Positions 45,240 to 55,197 of a stretch of 64,000 nt of DNA are shown here, one piece after another; positions within the stretch are counted from its first letter, which is position 1; every line of letters begins with the position of its first letter. Made by a program: the position numbers and the translations under genes. This stretch comes from an uncultured Lewinella sp. GTDB taxonomy: Bacteria > Bacteroidota > Bacteroidia > Chitinophagales > Saprospiraceae. The notes beneath the pieces are model-generated. The model was not told where the DNA came from, ran no database searches, and saw only the letters and a list, made by a program, of their open reading frames with translations. The stretch spans positions 1 to 64,000 of the forward strand of contig CAJXOS010000007.1 of the NCBI GenBank assembly GCA_913057725.1, given 5' to 3'.

Positions 45240-47690
45240 ATGTTTAGGAATTATCTGAAAACCGCCTTTCGCAATCTTTGGAAGTACCGTTTCTATAGCG
45301 GTATTAATCTATTGGGCCTGGCCAGTGGAATGCTCTGCTTTCTTTATATTGCGGCATTTATCCAGGATGAACTCAGTTACGATACCTTCCACGCTAACTC
45401 GGATCGTATTTACCGGATGAATTTTGAGGGGAAGATGGGAGAGAACGAACTCTCCGTGCCTCAAATTGGTGCGCCGGTTGGTGCTGTGGTTTTGGAGGAA
45501 TTTCCAGAGGTGGAAAACTTCGTACGTTTCCGGGAAGCCGGTGACTTTCTGGTACGCTACGAAGATCAAAGCTATCAGGAAAGCCAGATCGTATTCACGG
45601 ATAGCACTTTTCTGGAGATCTTCGACTTTGAGCTCCTTAGCGGAAACCCTGACCAGATTCTCCGACAGCCGCAAACGGCTATTCTCACCGCTTCGATGGC
45701 ACGGAAGTACTTTGGCTCCGCCGATCCAGTAGGCAAAACCCTTCGCCTCGACAACGAGGTGGACTATGTAATCGAAGGCGTATTGGCAGACCTCCCTACC
45801 AATTCCTTGATTCAGCGTCAAATGTTCCTGTCGATGTCTGGCTTGGAAGAAAGCCGGAATCCGTTCTGGACAAACATGAATTTTGAGACTTACTTCCTCT
45901 TACAGAAAGACGCTTCAATTGCGGCTGTAGAGGCTAAGCTTCCCGACTTTCTGTACCGACACCTGGGGGCAGAAATGGAGAAGTTTCTGCAGATATCATT
46001 TGATGATTTCATTGCTGCAGGCAACTCTGGTGCCTACACGATGATTGCTTTCCCGGACATCTATCTTCACTCCAACTATATCGAAAGCCTGGGGCCAAGT
46101 AGTGATATCAGTTATCTGTACATTTTTGGTGCGGTGGGGCTCTTTATTTTGCTTTTGGCGGCGATCAATTTTGTCAACTTAGCCACGGCTCGTGCTACTA
46201 CTCGCTCACGTGAAGTGGGTGTACGTAAGGTGGTAGGAGCTGGGCGACAACACCTGATGGGTCAATTCCTTTCAGAGAGTACCCTTTTGGCCTTTTTGGC
46301 ATTAATGGTAGCCCTGGCGGGAATGAGATTTGCGATGCCGGCTTTCAATGAATTGGCAGATAAGTCTCTATCCATGCAAGCACTGTTTTCTCGTCCTGCA
46401 ATGATTCTGACCGGCTTCCTGTTAGTTGTGGTTATTGGCTTATTGGCAGGGGCATACCCCTCTTTCGTACTATCGCGTTTCCGCCCCATTCAAGCTATTC
46501 AGCAGCGGTTGGGGGGCAATGGCGCTAGTCGGCAAGCAGGTCTACGATCTACCTTGGTTGTAGTGCAGTTTGGCATCACCGCTTTGCTTCTGGTAGGCAC
46601 CTTGACGGTATATCGTCAGATGCAGTTCATCCAGGAGAAGAAATTGGGTTATAACAAGGAGCAAATGTTGCTCATTGATGGCGCTTATGGTCTGGAAGAC
46701 AAATTAGATGCCTATAAGTCGCAATTGGCAATGGACGCCCGTGTACAAGCGGTCACTACTAGCAGTTACTTGCCAACACCTTCTTCTCGTAATACAAGCG
46801 GCTATTTCTTGGGCAACAACCCGGAGAGCAGTGCGCTGTATATGCTTCAGGTTTGGTACGTAGACGATTCTTATCTGCCTACCTTAGGAATCGATATTAG
46901 GACTGGCCGCAACTTCACGCCACAGCCCGTTGATGCGGAGCCGAGTAATAAAGTGATCGTTAATGAGGCGGCTATTCGCCGCTTCGGTATTCAGGGAGAT
47001 CCCATCGGACAACAGATTAGTCGCAATTTTGGAAACGATGCGGAGACTGGCCCACAGCTAACCGTATACGAGATTATCGGTATCGTTGAGGACTTCCACT
47101 ATGAGACTTTCCACAAACAAATTGGACCACTGGTACTGCACCAAGGAAGCAGTAATCGCTTTGTGATTGCAAAGGTTGCCCCTACGGATTTACCTGGGTT
47201 AATTGCCAAAGCGGAGCGGGATTGGAATAGTATGGAAACAGGATTACCGTTCCAGTATTCCTTCATGGATGAAAGTTTTGCGCAGATGTATGCGGCCGAG
47301 ATTCGTGTCGGTAAGATTGCCCGACTCTTTGCTGGCCTATCTATCTTAATCGCGAGTATTGGTTTACTCGGTCTTGCCACCTTTACGGCTTTGCAACGCC
47401 GCAAAGAGGTAAGTATCCGCAAGGTCTTAGGAGCATCAGTTGGTGGTTTGTTTTTACTACTAACCCGCGATTTCGGTAAGCTTATCGTAATTGCGTTGGT
47501 ATTGAGCCTTCCACTGGCGTGGTATCTGATGCAGCAATGGCTACAAGGCTTTGCTTACGCTGCGGGTATTGGCCTGACTAACTTCTTACTAACTGCAGGT
47601 CTACTGCTATTTGTAGCACTACTAGCCGTGGGTTATCAAGCATTAAGAGCTGCCCTGGGCAATCCTGTGGAAGCTTTGCGCGGAGAATAG
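45240..47690 (+). CDS. FtsX/MacB-type ABC transporter permease
   Basis: An 816-residue inner-membrane protein of the Bacteroidota FtsX-like permease group (signature start RNYLKTAFRNLWKYRFYSGIN). It has two similar halves, each with one N-terminal membrane helix, a MacB-type periplasmic domain and a three-helix FtsX domain: the first helix set ends near residue 420 (LLVVVIGLLAGAYPSFVLSRFRP), and the second half restarts at RSTLVVVQFGITALLLVG and ends with three helices (about 690-815). ATRSREVGVRKVVGA and LQRRKEVSIRKVLGAS are the cytoplasmic coupling segments to the ATPase. No ATPase gene is adjacent. It is preceded by a sigma-54 promoter and followed by a good terminator, so it is a single-gene unit. 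Probable roles are envelope stress, peptide or lipoprotein export, or mechanotransmission. Confidence 0.9.
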   Translation: MFRNYLKTAFRNLWKYRFYSGINLLGLASGMLCFLYIAAFIQDELSYDTFHANSDRIYRMNFEGKMGENELSVPQIGAPVGAVVLEEFPEVENFVRFREAGDFLVRYEDQSYQESQIVFTDSTFLEIFDFELLSGNPDQILRQPQTAILTASMARKYFGSADPVGKTLRLDNEVDYVIEGVLADLPTNSLIQRQMFLSMSGLEESRNPFWTNMNFETYFLLQKDASIAAVEAKLPDFLYRHLGAEMEKFLQISFDDFIAAGNSGAYTMIAFPDIYLHSNYIESLGPSSDISYLYIFGAVGLFILLLAAINFVNLATARATTRSREVGVRKVVGAGRQHLMGQFLSESTLLAFLALMVALAGMRFAMPAFNELADKSLSMQALFSRPAMILTGFLLVVVIGLLAGAYPSFVLSRFRPIQAIQQRLGGNGASRQAGLRSTLVVVQFGITALLLVGTLTVYRQMQFIQEKKLGYNKEQMLLIDGAYGLEDKLDAYKSQLAMDARVQAVTTSSYLPTPSSRNTSGYFLGNNPESSALYMLQVWYVDDSYLPTLGIDIRTGRNFTPQPVDAEPSNKVIVNEAAIRRFGIQGDPIGQQISRNFGNDAETGPQLTVYEIIGIVEDFHYETFHKQIGPLVLHQGSSNRFVIAKVAPTDLPGLIAKAERDWNSMETGLPFQYSFMDESFAQMYAAEIRVGKIARLFAGLSILIASIGLLGLATFTALQRRKEVSIRKVLGASVGGLFLLLTRDFGKLIVIALVLSLPLAWYLMQQWLQGFAYAAGIGLTNFLLTAGLLLFVALLAVGYQALRAALGNPVEALRGE

Positions 47691-47728
47691 CTTCGTATAT
47701 AGTACTGCCGTAGTAGGCAGTCGTGCAG

Positions 47729-47760
47729 CAAGCCGGATGGAACCAACTCCATCCGGCTTG
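47729..47760 (+). terminator. Intrinsic terminator of the permease gene
   Basis: A perfect 13-bp stem (47729-47741 with 47748-47760; core AAGCCGGATGGA) with a six-base loop is followed by TTTCTTTT. It lies 39 bases after the permease stop. Confidence 0.85.
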
Positions 47761-47854
47761 TTTCTTTTACAGAGGTAGTGATATTTAGCTTTCAGTGGTG
47801 ATCCTTGTCAATGGAATAGGTGAAGCAGTCCTGTAAATTGAGGCCCTCTTATTC

Positions 47855-48229
47855 ATGTTTCCATTAACCGCTGCTAATCTATTGGCTATGCTACATACTT
47901 CCCTGCTCAAGGATATTCAATTTCACGATGATAATCCCGCTGTACAGTTGCTACTAGATACCGACTTCACCAAAGAGATTCGGATTGCATTTCGCCCAGA
48001 TCAGTTGATGAAGGAACATCAGACTCCCTTCCCAATTGTGGTTGAGGTTGTGAGGGGGAGTATTCAATTCGGGGTGAATGGTCAGCACTACGATCTTGAG
48101 GCTGGTGCCTTGCTGAGTTTGGCGGGCGGTGTGCCGCACGACCTTCGCGCTAAAGAGGAAAGCATAGTGCGATTGACATTGTCGAAAAGTGATCGAGCGA
48201 ATCGAGTAGCGGGGGTGGCAGAACAGTAA
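47855..48229 (+). CDS. Small cupin protein
   Basis: Up to 124 residues; the ATG at 47888 (MLHTSLL) is an alternative start. The two cupin motifs are visible: PFPIVVEVVRGSIQFGVNG (about 58-76) and LEAGALLSLAGGVPHDLRA (about 81-99). The first motif lacks the usual His-x-His pair, so metal binding may be weak. Single-domain cupins of this kind bind small ligands or act as simple metal enzymes. It is a single gene after a terminator; role unknown. Confidence 0.7.
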   Translation: MFPLTAANLLAMLHTSLLKDIQFHDDNPAVQLLLDTDFTKEIRIAFRPDQLMKEHQTPFPIVVEVVRGSIQFGVNGQHYDLEAGALLSLAGGVPHDLRAKEESIVRLTLSKSDRANRVAGVAEQ

Positions 48230-48297
48230 TTCAACTTGACCATACCTGATTTCAACGATTGATAGTACTTTTAGCGCCTCAACTAAAATCACAGCCG

Positions 48298-49173
48298 ATG
48301 TACACTGCCATTAGGAGAACTAGGGGATTCCTTTTACTGCTTACTTTATGCTTGGCCTTTTCTGCTTTTGGACAAGAAAAAGCAGCCTACGTTATTTACA
48401 ACAAGAAAGGCAAAAAAGTATCGTACAGTAAGCTATTGCGCGAGGCACAGCAAATGGATATTATTCTATTTGGCGAGCTGCACAATAACCCCATATCACA
48501 TTGGTTGGAATTAGAATTAGCCCAGGACCTTAATGACGGTAGAAATTTGGTGCTAGGAGCAGAGATGATTGAGGCAGATAATCAAAAGGCCCTGAATAAT
48601 TACTTCACGGGAATCATTGATAGAGAAGGCTTGGATACCTTGGCCCGTCTTTGGCCTAATTATGATACGGATTATGAACCCCTGGTAGAGCTTGCTAGAG
48701 AAGCAAAGCTGCCGTTTATTGCCACGAATATTCCTCGTCGCTATGCTTCAATGGTGTACAAAGACGGTGGCTTTGAAGCGCTGGAAAAGCTTGCCGATTA
48801 TGAAAAAAGGTGGATCGCACCACTACCAATTACGTTTGACCCGGAACTGCCGCAGTATCAGAATATCTTGAGTATGATGGAAGGGCACGGTACACCGGAA
48901 TTGGTGATGGCGCAAGCGATGAAGGACGCTACTATGGCGCATTTTATCCTCCAAAATTACTATCCAGAAAACACCTTCTTACATTTTAATGGAGCCTACC
49001 ATTCGGACTTTCACGAGGGCATTTTGTGGTATTTGCAACTTCAGCAACCCGATCTAAACTACCTGACAATAACGACGGTCGAACAAGGCAATACCGCCGA
49101 GCTGGAATCTGAGCATATCGGACGCGCAGACTTCATCATTTGCGTAGATGAGGATATGACAAAAACGTATTAA
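48298..49173 (+). CDS. ChaN family exported protein (DUF399)
   Basis: I chose the ATG at 48298 because it gives a clear signal peptide (RGFLLLLTLCLAFSAFGQ); a TTG at 48259 would add a poor extension. The mature part has the family hallmarks IILFGELHNNPISHWLELEL (early) and LHFNGAYHSDFHEGILWYL (late). ChaN proteins are lipoproteins or periplasmic proteins that bind heme in some species and contain conserved His/Glu residues; some relatives act as proteases or erythromycin esterase-like hydrolases. No lipobox cysteine is visible here. No heme-uptake genes are next to it. Confidence 0.8.
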   Translation: MYTAIRRTRGFLLLLTLCLAFSAFGQEKAAYVIYNKKGKKVSYSKLLREAQQMDIILFGELHNNPISHWLELELAQDLNDGRNLVLGAEMIEADNQKALNNYFTGIIDREGLDTLARLWPNYDTDYEPLVELAREAKLPFIATNIPRRYASMVYKDGGFEALEKLADYEKRWIAPLPITFDPELPQYQNILSMMEGHGTPELVMAQAMKDATMAHFILQNYYPENTFLHFNGAYHSDFHEGILWYLQLQQPDLNYLTITTVEQGNTAELESEHIGRADFIICVDEDMTKTY

Positions 49174-49363
49174 GGTATCGTTGCACTTTCTTGAATTACA
49201 ATGTAGTGCTAAGACGACGGTCTTGGGCCTGCCATCTACTTTGATCGAGCTTGGTCTTAGTGGGAGGGCAGCGACTATTCCACACCGTCAATGATCAACT
49301 ATACAACCATCCTAACGTTGTAGATATCAATTACATATTACTTGTAAATTACTCAGCTTATCT

Positions 49364-50500
49364 ATGAAAGAGGGATTGCTTGCGCTCAGTTTATGCTTAG
49401 GTGCCTTAACAATGTATGCCCAATCTAGCCCCCATGTGATTTTTGGAGAATGGCCTCGTTATTTCCAGCAGGAAGAAAAGGTAGTACGCGTTTTCCTGGA
49501 TAAGAACGGAGACTATTATCCTAACAGCATTATTCCTGCCGCCGATCTGCGAGAAAGTGGGGCTTCTATAAGGGAACATTTCAGCACGAATGCAGACGCT
49601 TTTTTAGCCGTTTTACAGTCGTACGGTGTTGCTTCTACAGGGAGTTTTGAAGACGACTATGCAGCACTACAAGGCGAGATTGTTGATGATTTGCTGCGTT
49701 TGGTCAATGCACTGGATCAGGAGCATGATCTGTACATCCTGATTCATGGTTTTCGTAAGCCAATGCTACCACAACGGGGTGGTTCTCCTTCCAGTCGTGG
49801 TTATGCTTCTGTTCGCAGCAGTATCCAAGGGCAGTACAGTGCGCAATCTGAGGAAGCCGTCTTTTTGGAGGTCTATTGGGATGGCACCTACGATTGCTGT
49901 ATTGGCCGCAAAACAAAAGTGAATAAACGCATCTTTAAACTCTTTGAAGATGTGGCTCAAATAAATGCCAGCGAAGTAGGCTATGGATTGAGAAGACTGG
50001 TACCAGCCATTGATCGAGACGAGCTTACCATCGTTACCCACAGCTTAGGCGCCCAGGTTGGATTGTCCTTGCTTACCAATACCTATGATGAGCGTATCGA
50101 TGCAAAGGAGCAAGAATTACCCACGCCAGCTCAAGCTCGAGTAAACATAGGCTTAATTGCACCGGCGATCTCTAGAGATCCTTTTGAGGATTACGACGAA
50201 CGAACATTATCGACAGTAGCGGACAACGACAATTATCATCTCAATATCCTTTACAACGAAAAGGATTTTGTGCTGAAGAAACGTTGGAAAATATTTGGCC
50301 CTGGGCCCAAAAAATATGGCGATACCTCCTTGGGGTGTAATTGCCGCAATGAAGCCGAAAAGCTTGCGGAGGATTTTGCGGAGAACTTTCCTAGTTCTGC
50401 CATAACGCTCTATAAATCGGCTATCGGTGGAACCCATCGCTTCACGCGTTATGCGAATTCCAGGGCTTTTACCGCTTTCTTAGCGGTAGTCATGGAGTGA
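49364..50500 (+). CDS. Exported alpha/beta hydrolase-like protein
   Basis: A 378-residue protein with a signal peptide (cleavage near residue 20). The alpha/beta hydrolase core is indicated by LYILIHGFRKP (123-133) for the oxyanion region and LTIVTHSLGAQVGLSLL (221-237), where S227 sits in T-H-S-L-G; the first Gly of GxSxG is replaced by Thr. A late GGTHRFTRY may supply the catalytic His. Family members include lipases and DUF900-type esterases. Substrate is unknown and the location periplasmic. The 190-base gap before it holds no other gene. Confidence 0.65.
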   Translation: MKEGLLALSLCLGALTMYAQSSPHVIFGEWPRYFQQEEKVVRVFLDKNGDYYPNSIIPAADLRESGASIREHFSTNADAFLAVLQSYGVASTGSFEDDYAALQGEIVDDLLRLVNALDQEHDLYILIHGFRKPMLPQRGGSPSSRGYASVRSSIQGQYSAQSEEAVFLEVYWDGTYDCCIGRKTKVNKRIFKLFEDVAQINASEVGYGLRRLVPAIDRDELTIVTHSLGAQVGLSLLTNTYDERIDAKEQELPTPAQARVNIGLIAPAISRDPFEDYDERTLSTVADNDNYHLNILYNEKDFVLKKRWKIFGPGPKKYGDTSLGCNCRNEAEKLAEDFAENFPSSAITLYKSAIGGTHRFTRYANSRAFTAFLAVVME

Positions 50501-50640
50501 TCGCCCTGAACAAGTACGCCCTGCTCCACGATCACCGGCTAATCGTATTTTGATAGTCTGTGGCAGATGCCTTACCTTGCTTCCTAGGCCGACAGTTGAC
50601 GGTCCGGCATTTTGAGCTACAAGTAAAATAGGATACGGAT

Positions 50641-51315
50641 ATGTTTAATCTAGCACAGGCTAGTAGCAGTAGAAAACGCCTGCTACCATACCTCTTTAAT
50701 TTAGGACTTTTAGGGTTAGTTTTTACACCAACTTGGTCCCAAACGGCACAGCAATCCTACATCGTCCAGGAGGGAGATTGGCTCAGTAGTATTTCCGAAC
50801 GCGCTTACGGAAATCCACATTTATACCATCGCATCATTGACGGTACAAATGCCAAAGCCAAAGCGGATGAAAGCTACGCGATACTCCATCGCCCTAATCA
50901 ATTGCGAGTGGGTCAGAAAGTCTGGATTCCCTCTGCACCAGCAACCACAAACTTAGCCTCAGCTCCGAAAACGGATTGTGAAATCCGGCTGTGGTATAAC
51001 TATCAGGTAGTAGCGATTGGCGCGATTAACCAAAGGTGGATAAATGATGGATTGGATTTGGAGACACGCGCTCGGCAAGCTTATAAACTACGTCATGACG
51101 CCCGGGTCAATGCTCGTTTCATGATGCAGGATCAAACGGCCGTCAAAGGGCTCCAAGCTAGAGATATGGCCAAGTATGGTAATCCTGATGGTCCTACCTT
51201 TGAATACCTCATTCAAAAGAATACCGATCAAGGCCTGAGTATGGAAGAAGCCTACCAATCGATCATTGATAGCAGTAGTCGTACGGATCAACGATTCAAC
51301 GCAGATTGTCAATAG
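50641..51315 (+). CDS. Exported LysM-domain protein
   Basis: A 224-residue protein with a signal peptide (cleavage near residue 34). LysM is at about 39-97 (YIVQEGDWLSSISERAYGN through LRVGQKVWIPS), so it binds peptidoglycan or chitin-like glycan. The C-terminal about 110 residues are helical and unrecognised (ETRARQAYKLRHDARVNARF). Probably a periplasmic wall-binding protein. Confidence 0.8.
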   Translation: MFNLAQASSSRKRLLPYLFNLGLLGLVFTPTWSQTAQQSYIVQEGDWLSSISERAYGNPHLYHRIIDGTNAKAKADESYAILHRPNQLRVGQKVWIPSAPATTNLASAPKTDCEIRLWYNYQVVAIGAINQRWINDGLDLETRARQAYKLRHDARVNARFMMQDQTAVKGLQARDMAKYGNPDGPTFEYLIQKNTDQGLSMEEAYQSIIDSSSRTDQRFNADCQ

Positions 51316-51322
51316 CAGAACT

Positions 51323-51427
51323 ATGGCAAATACGCTGCAGGTCATTATTCTTGATGATGAAACCCCAGCCGTTCGGGTAATCCGAAATTACTTCGAGAAG
51401 GGACCTTCAAAGTCGAATTGGCTTTGA
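51323..51427 (+). pseudogene. Truncated response-regulator receiver fragment
   Basis: A 34-codon frame (ATG 51323, TGA 51425) reads like the N-terminus of a CheY/LytTR-type response regulator: VIILDDETPAVRVIRNYFEK, including the acidic DDE pair of the receiver active site. It then runs into unrelated sequence and stops. It is 7 bases after the LysM stop. I read it as a remnant of a deleted regulator gene, not a functional product. Confidence 0.5.
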
Positions 51428-51458
51428 CAAAGGGAGGTACCTAAGATCAACTGCAGAT

Positions 51459-53720
51459 TTACTTGTCTTCCTGTACAAACTCAATGGCCCGTTCCAGTAC
51501 TTCGTCTCTTCCTTCGCGGATTCCAGCAATTGTGGGCTTACACGGAATGTCTGGCTGAATGCCTAGTCGTTGTAGCTGCCTCCCATCGGCGTGGCGCACA
51601 CCCTGACCACTAAAGCTGAGCCGTATGCCGCCGGGAATCGCAAAGTTGGTCACATCTCCATTCGCTCCCATCGTTGGGCTACCAATGAAGGTGACATCTG
51701 CCACTTGTTCCAAAAACAAGCAGGTATGCTCGGCTTGGCTCACGGCATCCTCATTGATGAGTACCACGATTTTGCCCTGGTATTTTGGCTCATCACGATA
51801 AGGTACCGTCTGCATGAATTGATAACCTGCTCTTGACCAGGCCATATCCCCAGTTTTTAGGTTAGGTCCAAAGACCAATGGACAATTGAAGACCGCCAAC
51901 TCCGGGCTTACGATCTCGCTTAGGCGTGGTGCAATAGCCCAGGCAGTACCATTGGGATAACCACGCATGTCAAAAACCAGAGCGTCTGCTTTGCCATACG
52001 TCTCAAAGAAATCATCCACTTGACTGGAGGCGAGGATGTTGAGGTCGGCGTAAGCGATGCGCTCGGAGAGCCAACGCATGGTATCCGTGCGTGGAGCCTT
52101 GTAGTTTTTGTAATGGTCTCTTGAGGTGAAATAGGTCACATCCTCTACTGAACCATCAGCGTGTTGGATGGTGTATACAGTGGTCGTAGGTTCAGGCGTG
52201 CACACTGATCTTTGCGTGGCTCTTTTCCGAAAAGCTTGTTCTGTAGAGTAGGCTAGATAAGTGCGCATGTCTTCCATAATATCCTTCACCGGTACACCGT
52301 CTTTGGCCAGTACTACATCTCCGATCTGAGTTTTACCAACGCTATCTTGAAGTACCTGCTTTATCACTACCGATTCTTCTATCCAGCCCGTGTAAAAAGG
52401 TGGGGGCGTGAAACCGAAGAGCTCTTTGAATAGCGTATTAGCGTTGGTGCCTCGCGCACCTCCGTGCGAATCCTGAATGTAGTGATAGAAGCCAAACACT
52501 GCTTTTTGATAATCAAGAGCGTTCTCGGCCTGAACGAAAGCCGGCAGGAACTCACGTGTTACCACCTCCCAATTTCGATCCATGAGATCACGATAGGGGA
52601 AGAAGAGGTCGATAATATTGAAGATACGAGCTGCTGCCAGTAAGCGATCACCAAGTTCCGGATAGGCCTCCTCCGTGAATACCGGAGTGTAAGGAATACC
52701 AGTAAACGGAGATACGGTTGTTGGAGCAGCACTAGCCGTAGCTGTGGAGGCCGACGTTTGCAGTTCGCGTATAATGGTTGGATAGTCTGCCTCTTCTGCG
52801 GCTTTTACGAGTGCATCAGTTAAATCGCTTTGTATTGGAGTGGTGGCTTCTGCAGCTCTAATCTGTACGCTCAGTTGAGGTGTGAGCGGCAGACTGTACA
52901 CTTCTCCTGCTGGTGCTGCACCTAATTGGTCAAGATTGATAATCGCAGCTTCTCCTTGTGCTTGTAAAGCGAAAGCAATACCTGGAAGCTGTCCCGCTGA
53001 ATGGTCGTTCACAATGAAAGCGACAGGGATGTTCTCGGTCCGTTCCCCAGTATATACTTTACCAAGCTCCACCGTGTAGCCTGAAAAGTAGCCACCGCTA
53101 GTAGTCCCTTGTTCTGGCTGGAAGCCACGATGATAGGCTTTCATCTTGGCTGGTCCTCTGAAGGTGCCGGAGCAGAGTGCCCCTTCCCATTCGTACCAGC
53201 TGAATAGAATATCCAGATAAGCCCAACCGGGATTAAATTCCTCCGTAAATCGCCAATCGAAAATCACGGTACTGGCGTTCATTAATTCATCCTTAAGCGC
53301 AGTCAATTCATTGTCGTGCATCGCGTAATCGGGAAGCTGATAACCACTCTTTGCCGATACGATGAGCGTGCCGTCTTCCTGTTTTGTTAGGTCGAAAGGT
53401 TGTGGGGCTTCAGCTGGTTCTTCCGTTGATTCACTTGTGTATATAACCTTTGTGGTAGGGTCGCCCAGTTCAGTGAATAGCGCCTCTAGAGTTTGTGCGT
53501 ATGCTTCATCCGTTTCAGCATTAAGAACTGCAGTCGCATGTTCTGACCAGGCCTCATCCCACTTGATGGGACGATAAGCGAGGTAAGGGTGGAAATATTT
53601 AACGGTACCGTAGATCTGACTATAGTGAAATAAGCGATCCTTTTGTTCGGTAGTTAAATCCTGAGCAGAAGTAGAAAGGCAGATAGATACCAGGAGAAGC
53701 GGTGTAAGAAAGCGAAGCAT
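51459..53720 (-). CDS. Exported S41 family (C-terminal processing-like) peptidase
   Basis: A 753-residue protein with a signal peptide (FLTPLLLVSICLSTSAQ). The N-terminal about 330 residues are a Bacteroidota-specific extension beginning YSQIYGTVKYFHPYLAYRPIKWDEAW, typical of S41 peptidases in this phylum. A PDZ-like segment (GDVVLAKDGVPVKDI) is near 470. The S41 catalytic region is VVLINEDAVSQAEHTCLFLEQ with the nucleophile Ser near 661, followed by TFIGSPTMGANGDV. It probably acts as a periplasmic or surface protease. It converges on the LysM gene and receiver remnant. Confidence 0.8.
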   Translation of the reverse strand: MLRFLTPLLLVSICLSTSAQDLTTEQKDRLFHYSQIYGTVKYFHPYLAYRPIKWDEAWSEHATAVLNAETDEAYAQTLEALFTELGDPTTKVIYTSESTEEPAEAPQPFDLTKQEDGTLIVSAKSGYQLPDYAMHDNELTALKDELMNASTVIFDWRFTEEFNPGWAYLDILFSWYEWEGALCSGTFRGPAKMKAYHRGFQPEQGTTSGGYFSGYTVELGKVYTGERTENIPVAFIVNDHSAGQLPGIAFALQAQGEAAIINLDQLGAAPAGEVYSLPLTPQLSVQIRAAEATTPIQSDLTDALVKAAEEADYPTIIRELQTSASTATASAAPTTVSPFTGIPYTPVFTEEAYPELGDRLLAAARIFNIIDLFFPYRDLMDRNWEVVTREFLPAFVQAENALDYQKAVFGFYHYIQDSHGGARGTNANTLFKELFGFTPPPFYTGWIEESVVIKQVLQDSVGKTQIGDVVLAKDGVPVKDIMEDMRTYLAYSTEQAFRKRATQRSVCTPEPTTTVYTIQHADGSVEDVTYFTSRDHYKNYKAPRTDTMRWLSERIAYADLNILASSQVDDFFETYGKADALVFDMRGYPNGTAWAIAPRLSEIVSPELAVFNCPLVFGPNLKTGDMAWSRAGYQFMQTVPYRDEPKYQGKIVVLINEDAVSQAEHTCLFLEQVADVTFIGSPTMGANGDVTNFAIPGGIRLSFSGQGVRHADGRQLQRLGIQPDIPCKPTIAGIREGRDEVLERAIEFVQEDK

Positions 53721-53912
53721 GATACGGGTGGTTAGTCGGTAAGAGAAAACATAGTTGCTATTGGTTTAATGATATACCTGAAACCAATATAGTTGCCACC
53801 AAATTTAAAATTTCGATATACAGTAGCAAAATCCTTTAACGTTCACTACGGTATCAAAGGTGTATGCTAATCCGGTGCATTGTACCTTAGCATGGTACTA
53901 GAATAGCTCCCT

Positions 53913-55121
53913 ATGAAATTTATCAAACGCCTCTTTTTGCTCGTCCTTTTTATTGCTGGTGCTCTGGTTGGTTATGCTCAATACAAGAACCTGGCCTTTA
54001 CAGATTATGAGGGTATACTAGCAAGTCTGCAACAAGATGTCTCTGATTGGGTGGCGGCAAGTCAGCAAGCCGAAGCAGAATCCAGCGAAGAAGTCGAAAT
54101 CACAGAACAGCAGAACCTGTCCAGTGAACCTGCGCCCAAGAAAAGAGAACGCTTGCGGGTGCCTGCTAACCCGTATTCGCAACTGGATCGGTATGTACGT
54201 GCTTGTCCCACGGAAGCGGAGGTAGATGTGGCCACGCTAGCTGCCTATTTGGGAGAACGGGCTTCTTCTGACATTGAAAAAGCCCGTGCTATTTACATCT
54301 GGTTGACGGATAATATCTACTACGATGATGAAGGCTTCAACACCGGGAACTACAGCGACACCTCTCCCAGCGGTGTCCTTGCCAACCGTACTTCTGTTTG
54401 TGATGGTTACAGCTCCTTGTTTTTTGCGCTGGGGTATGAAATGGATTTGGATGTACTAAAAATAACGGGCTACGCCAAAGGCTATGGATACCAACCAGGC
54501 AAGCGTTTTAGCCGAAGTGATCATGCCTGGAACGCGGTGCGCATCGATAACGAATGGCGTATCTTTGATGCCACCTGGGGGGCTGGTAATGGTAAGAGTG
54601 TGAATGGCAATTTGGTCTCTACCCAGGTCTTTGAGGAATATTGGTTTGACGTGGATCCGTACGAAGCGATATTTAATCATTATCCAGAAGATCCTGCCTA
54701 TACTTTTGTGGAGCCTAGTCTCAGCCTACGGCAATATGAGCAGTTTCCTTACGTACGAAAAGGCTACCATCAACTGATGCAAAATGGCAAGCAGATCTAT
54801 AACTCCAGTTTGGCGGGAGAACTAACTCGTTTTCCGGATGCTTATTCGGTCAAAACATACCTTAAGACTGTCACCATGCCACTAGAACGAGAACTGGAGT
54901 TAGGCCAGTCCTACTCATTTGTGCTGCAGGCACCAGAAGCCGAAGCTGTTGCTTTAATTGATGCAGAAGGAAATTGGGAACAACTAGAGGATGATTATGG
55001 CGAGTTCAGCGTTGATTATCAACCCACTACTACTGGTGAGCTGAAATTGGGGGTAAAAACAAGTGCTAAGCAAGAATATGCTATCGTGCTTGTCTATGAG
55101 GTAGTGGGCCAGGTTCAGTAG
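53913..55121 (+). CDS. Exported transglutaminase-like domain protein
   Basis: A 402-residue protein with an N-terminal signal or anchor (about 5-22), a Glu-rich linker (52-75) and a transglutaminase-like domain (about 90-235) with an intact triad: Cys163 in RTSVCDGYS, His204 in SDHAWNAV and Asp219 in IFDATWG. IYIWLTDNIYYD precedes it as usual. The C-terminal about 150 residues are beta-rich. Such proteins are mostly cysteine proteases or crosslinkers of the envelope. Substrate unknown. Confidence 0.8.
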   Translation: MKFIKRLFLLVLFIAGALVGYAQYKNLAFTDYEGILASLQQDVSDWVAASQQAEAESSEEVEITEQQNLSSEPAPKKRERLRVPANPYSQLDRYVRACPTEAEVDVATLAAYLGERASSDIEKARAIYIWLTDNIYYDDEGFNTGNYSDTSPSGVLANRTSVCDGYSSLFFALGYEMDLDVLKITGYAKGYGYQPGKRFSRSDHAWNAVRIDNEWRIFDATWGAGNGKSVNGNLVSTQVFEEYWFDVDPYEAIFNHYPEDPAYTFVEPSLSLRQYEQFPYVRKGYHQLMQNGKQIYNSSLAGELTRFPDAYSVKTYLKTVTMPLERELELGQSYSFVLQAPEAEAVALIDAEGNWEQLEDDYGEFSVDYQPTTTGELKLGVKTSAKQEYAIVLVYEVVGQVQ

Positions 55122-55197
55122 TGAAATTTTCTTCCTCTGCCAGGTAGGTCTTTGGGGCGTATGCTTGTCTTTAGAGTATACACCAAAAGATATACCA

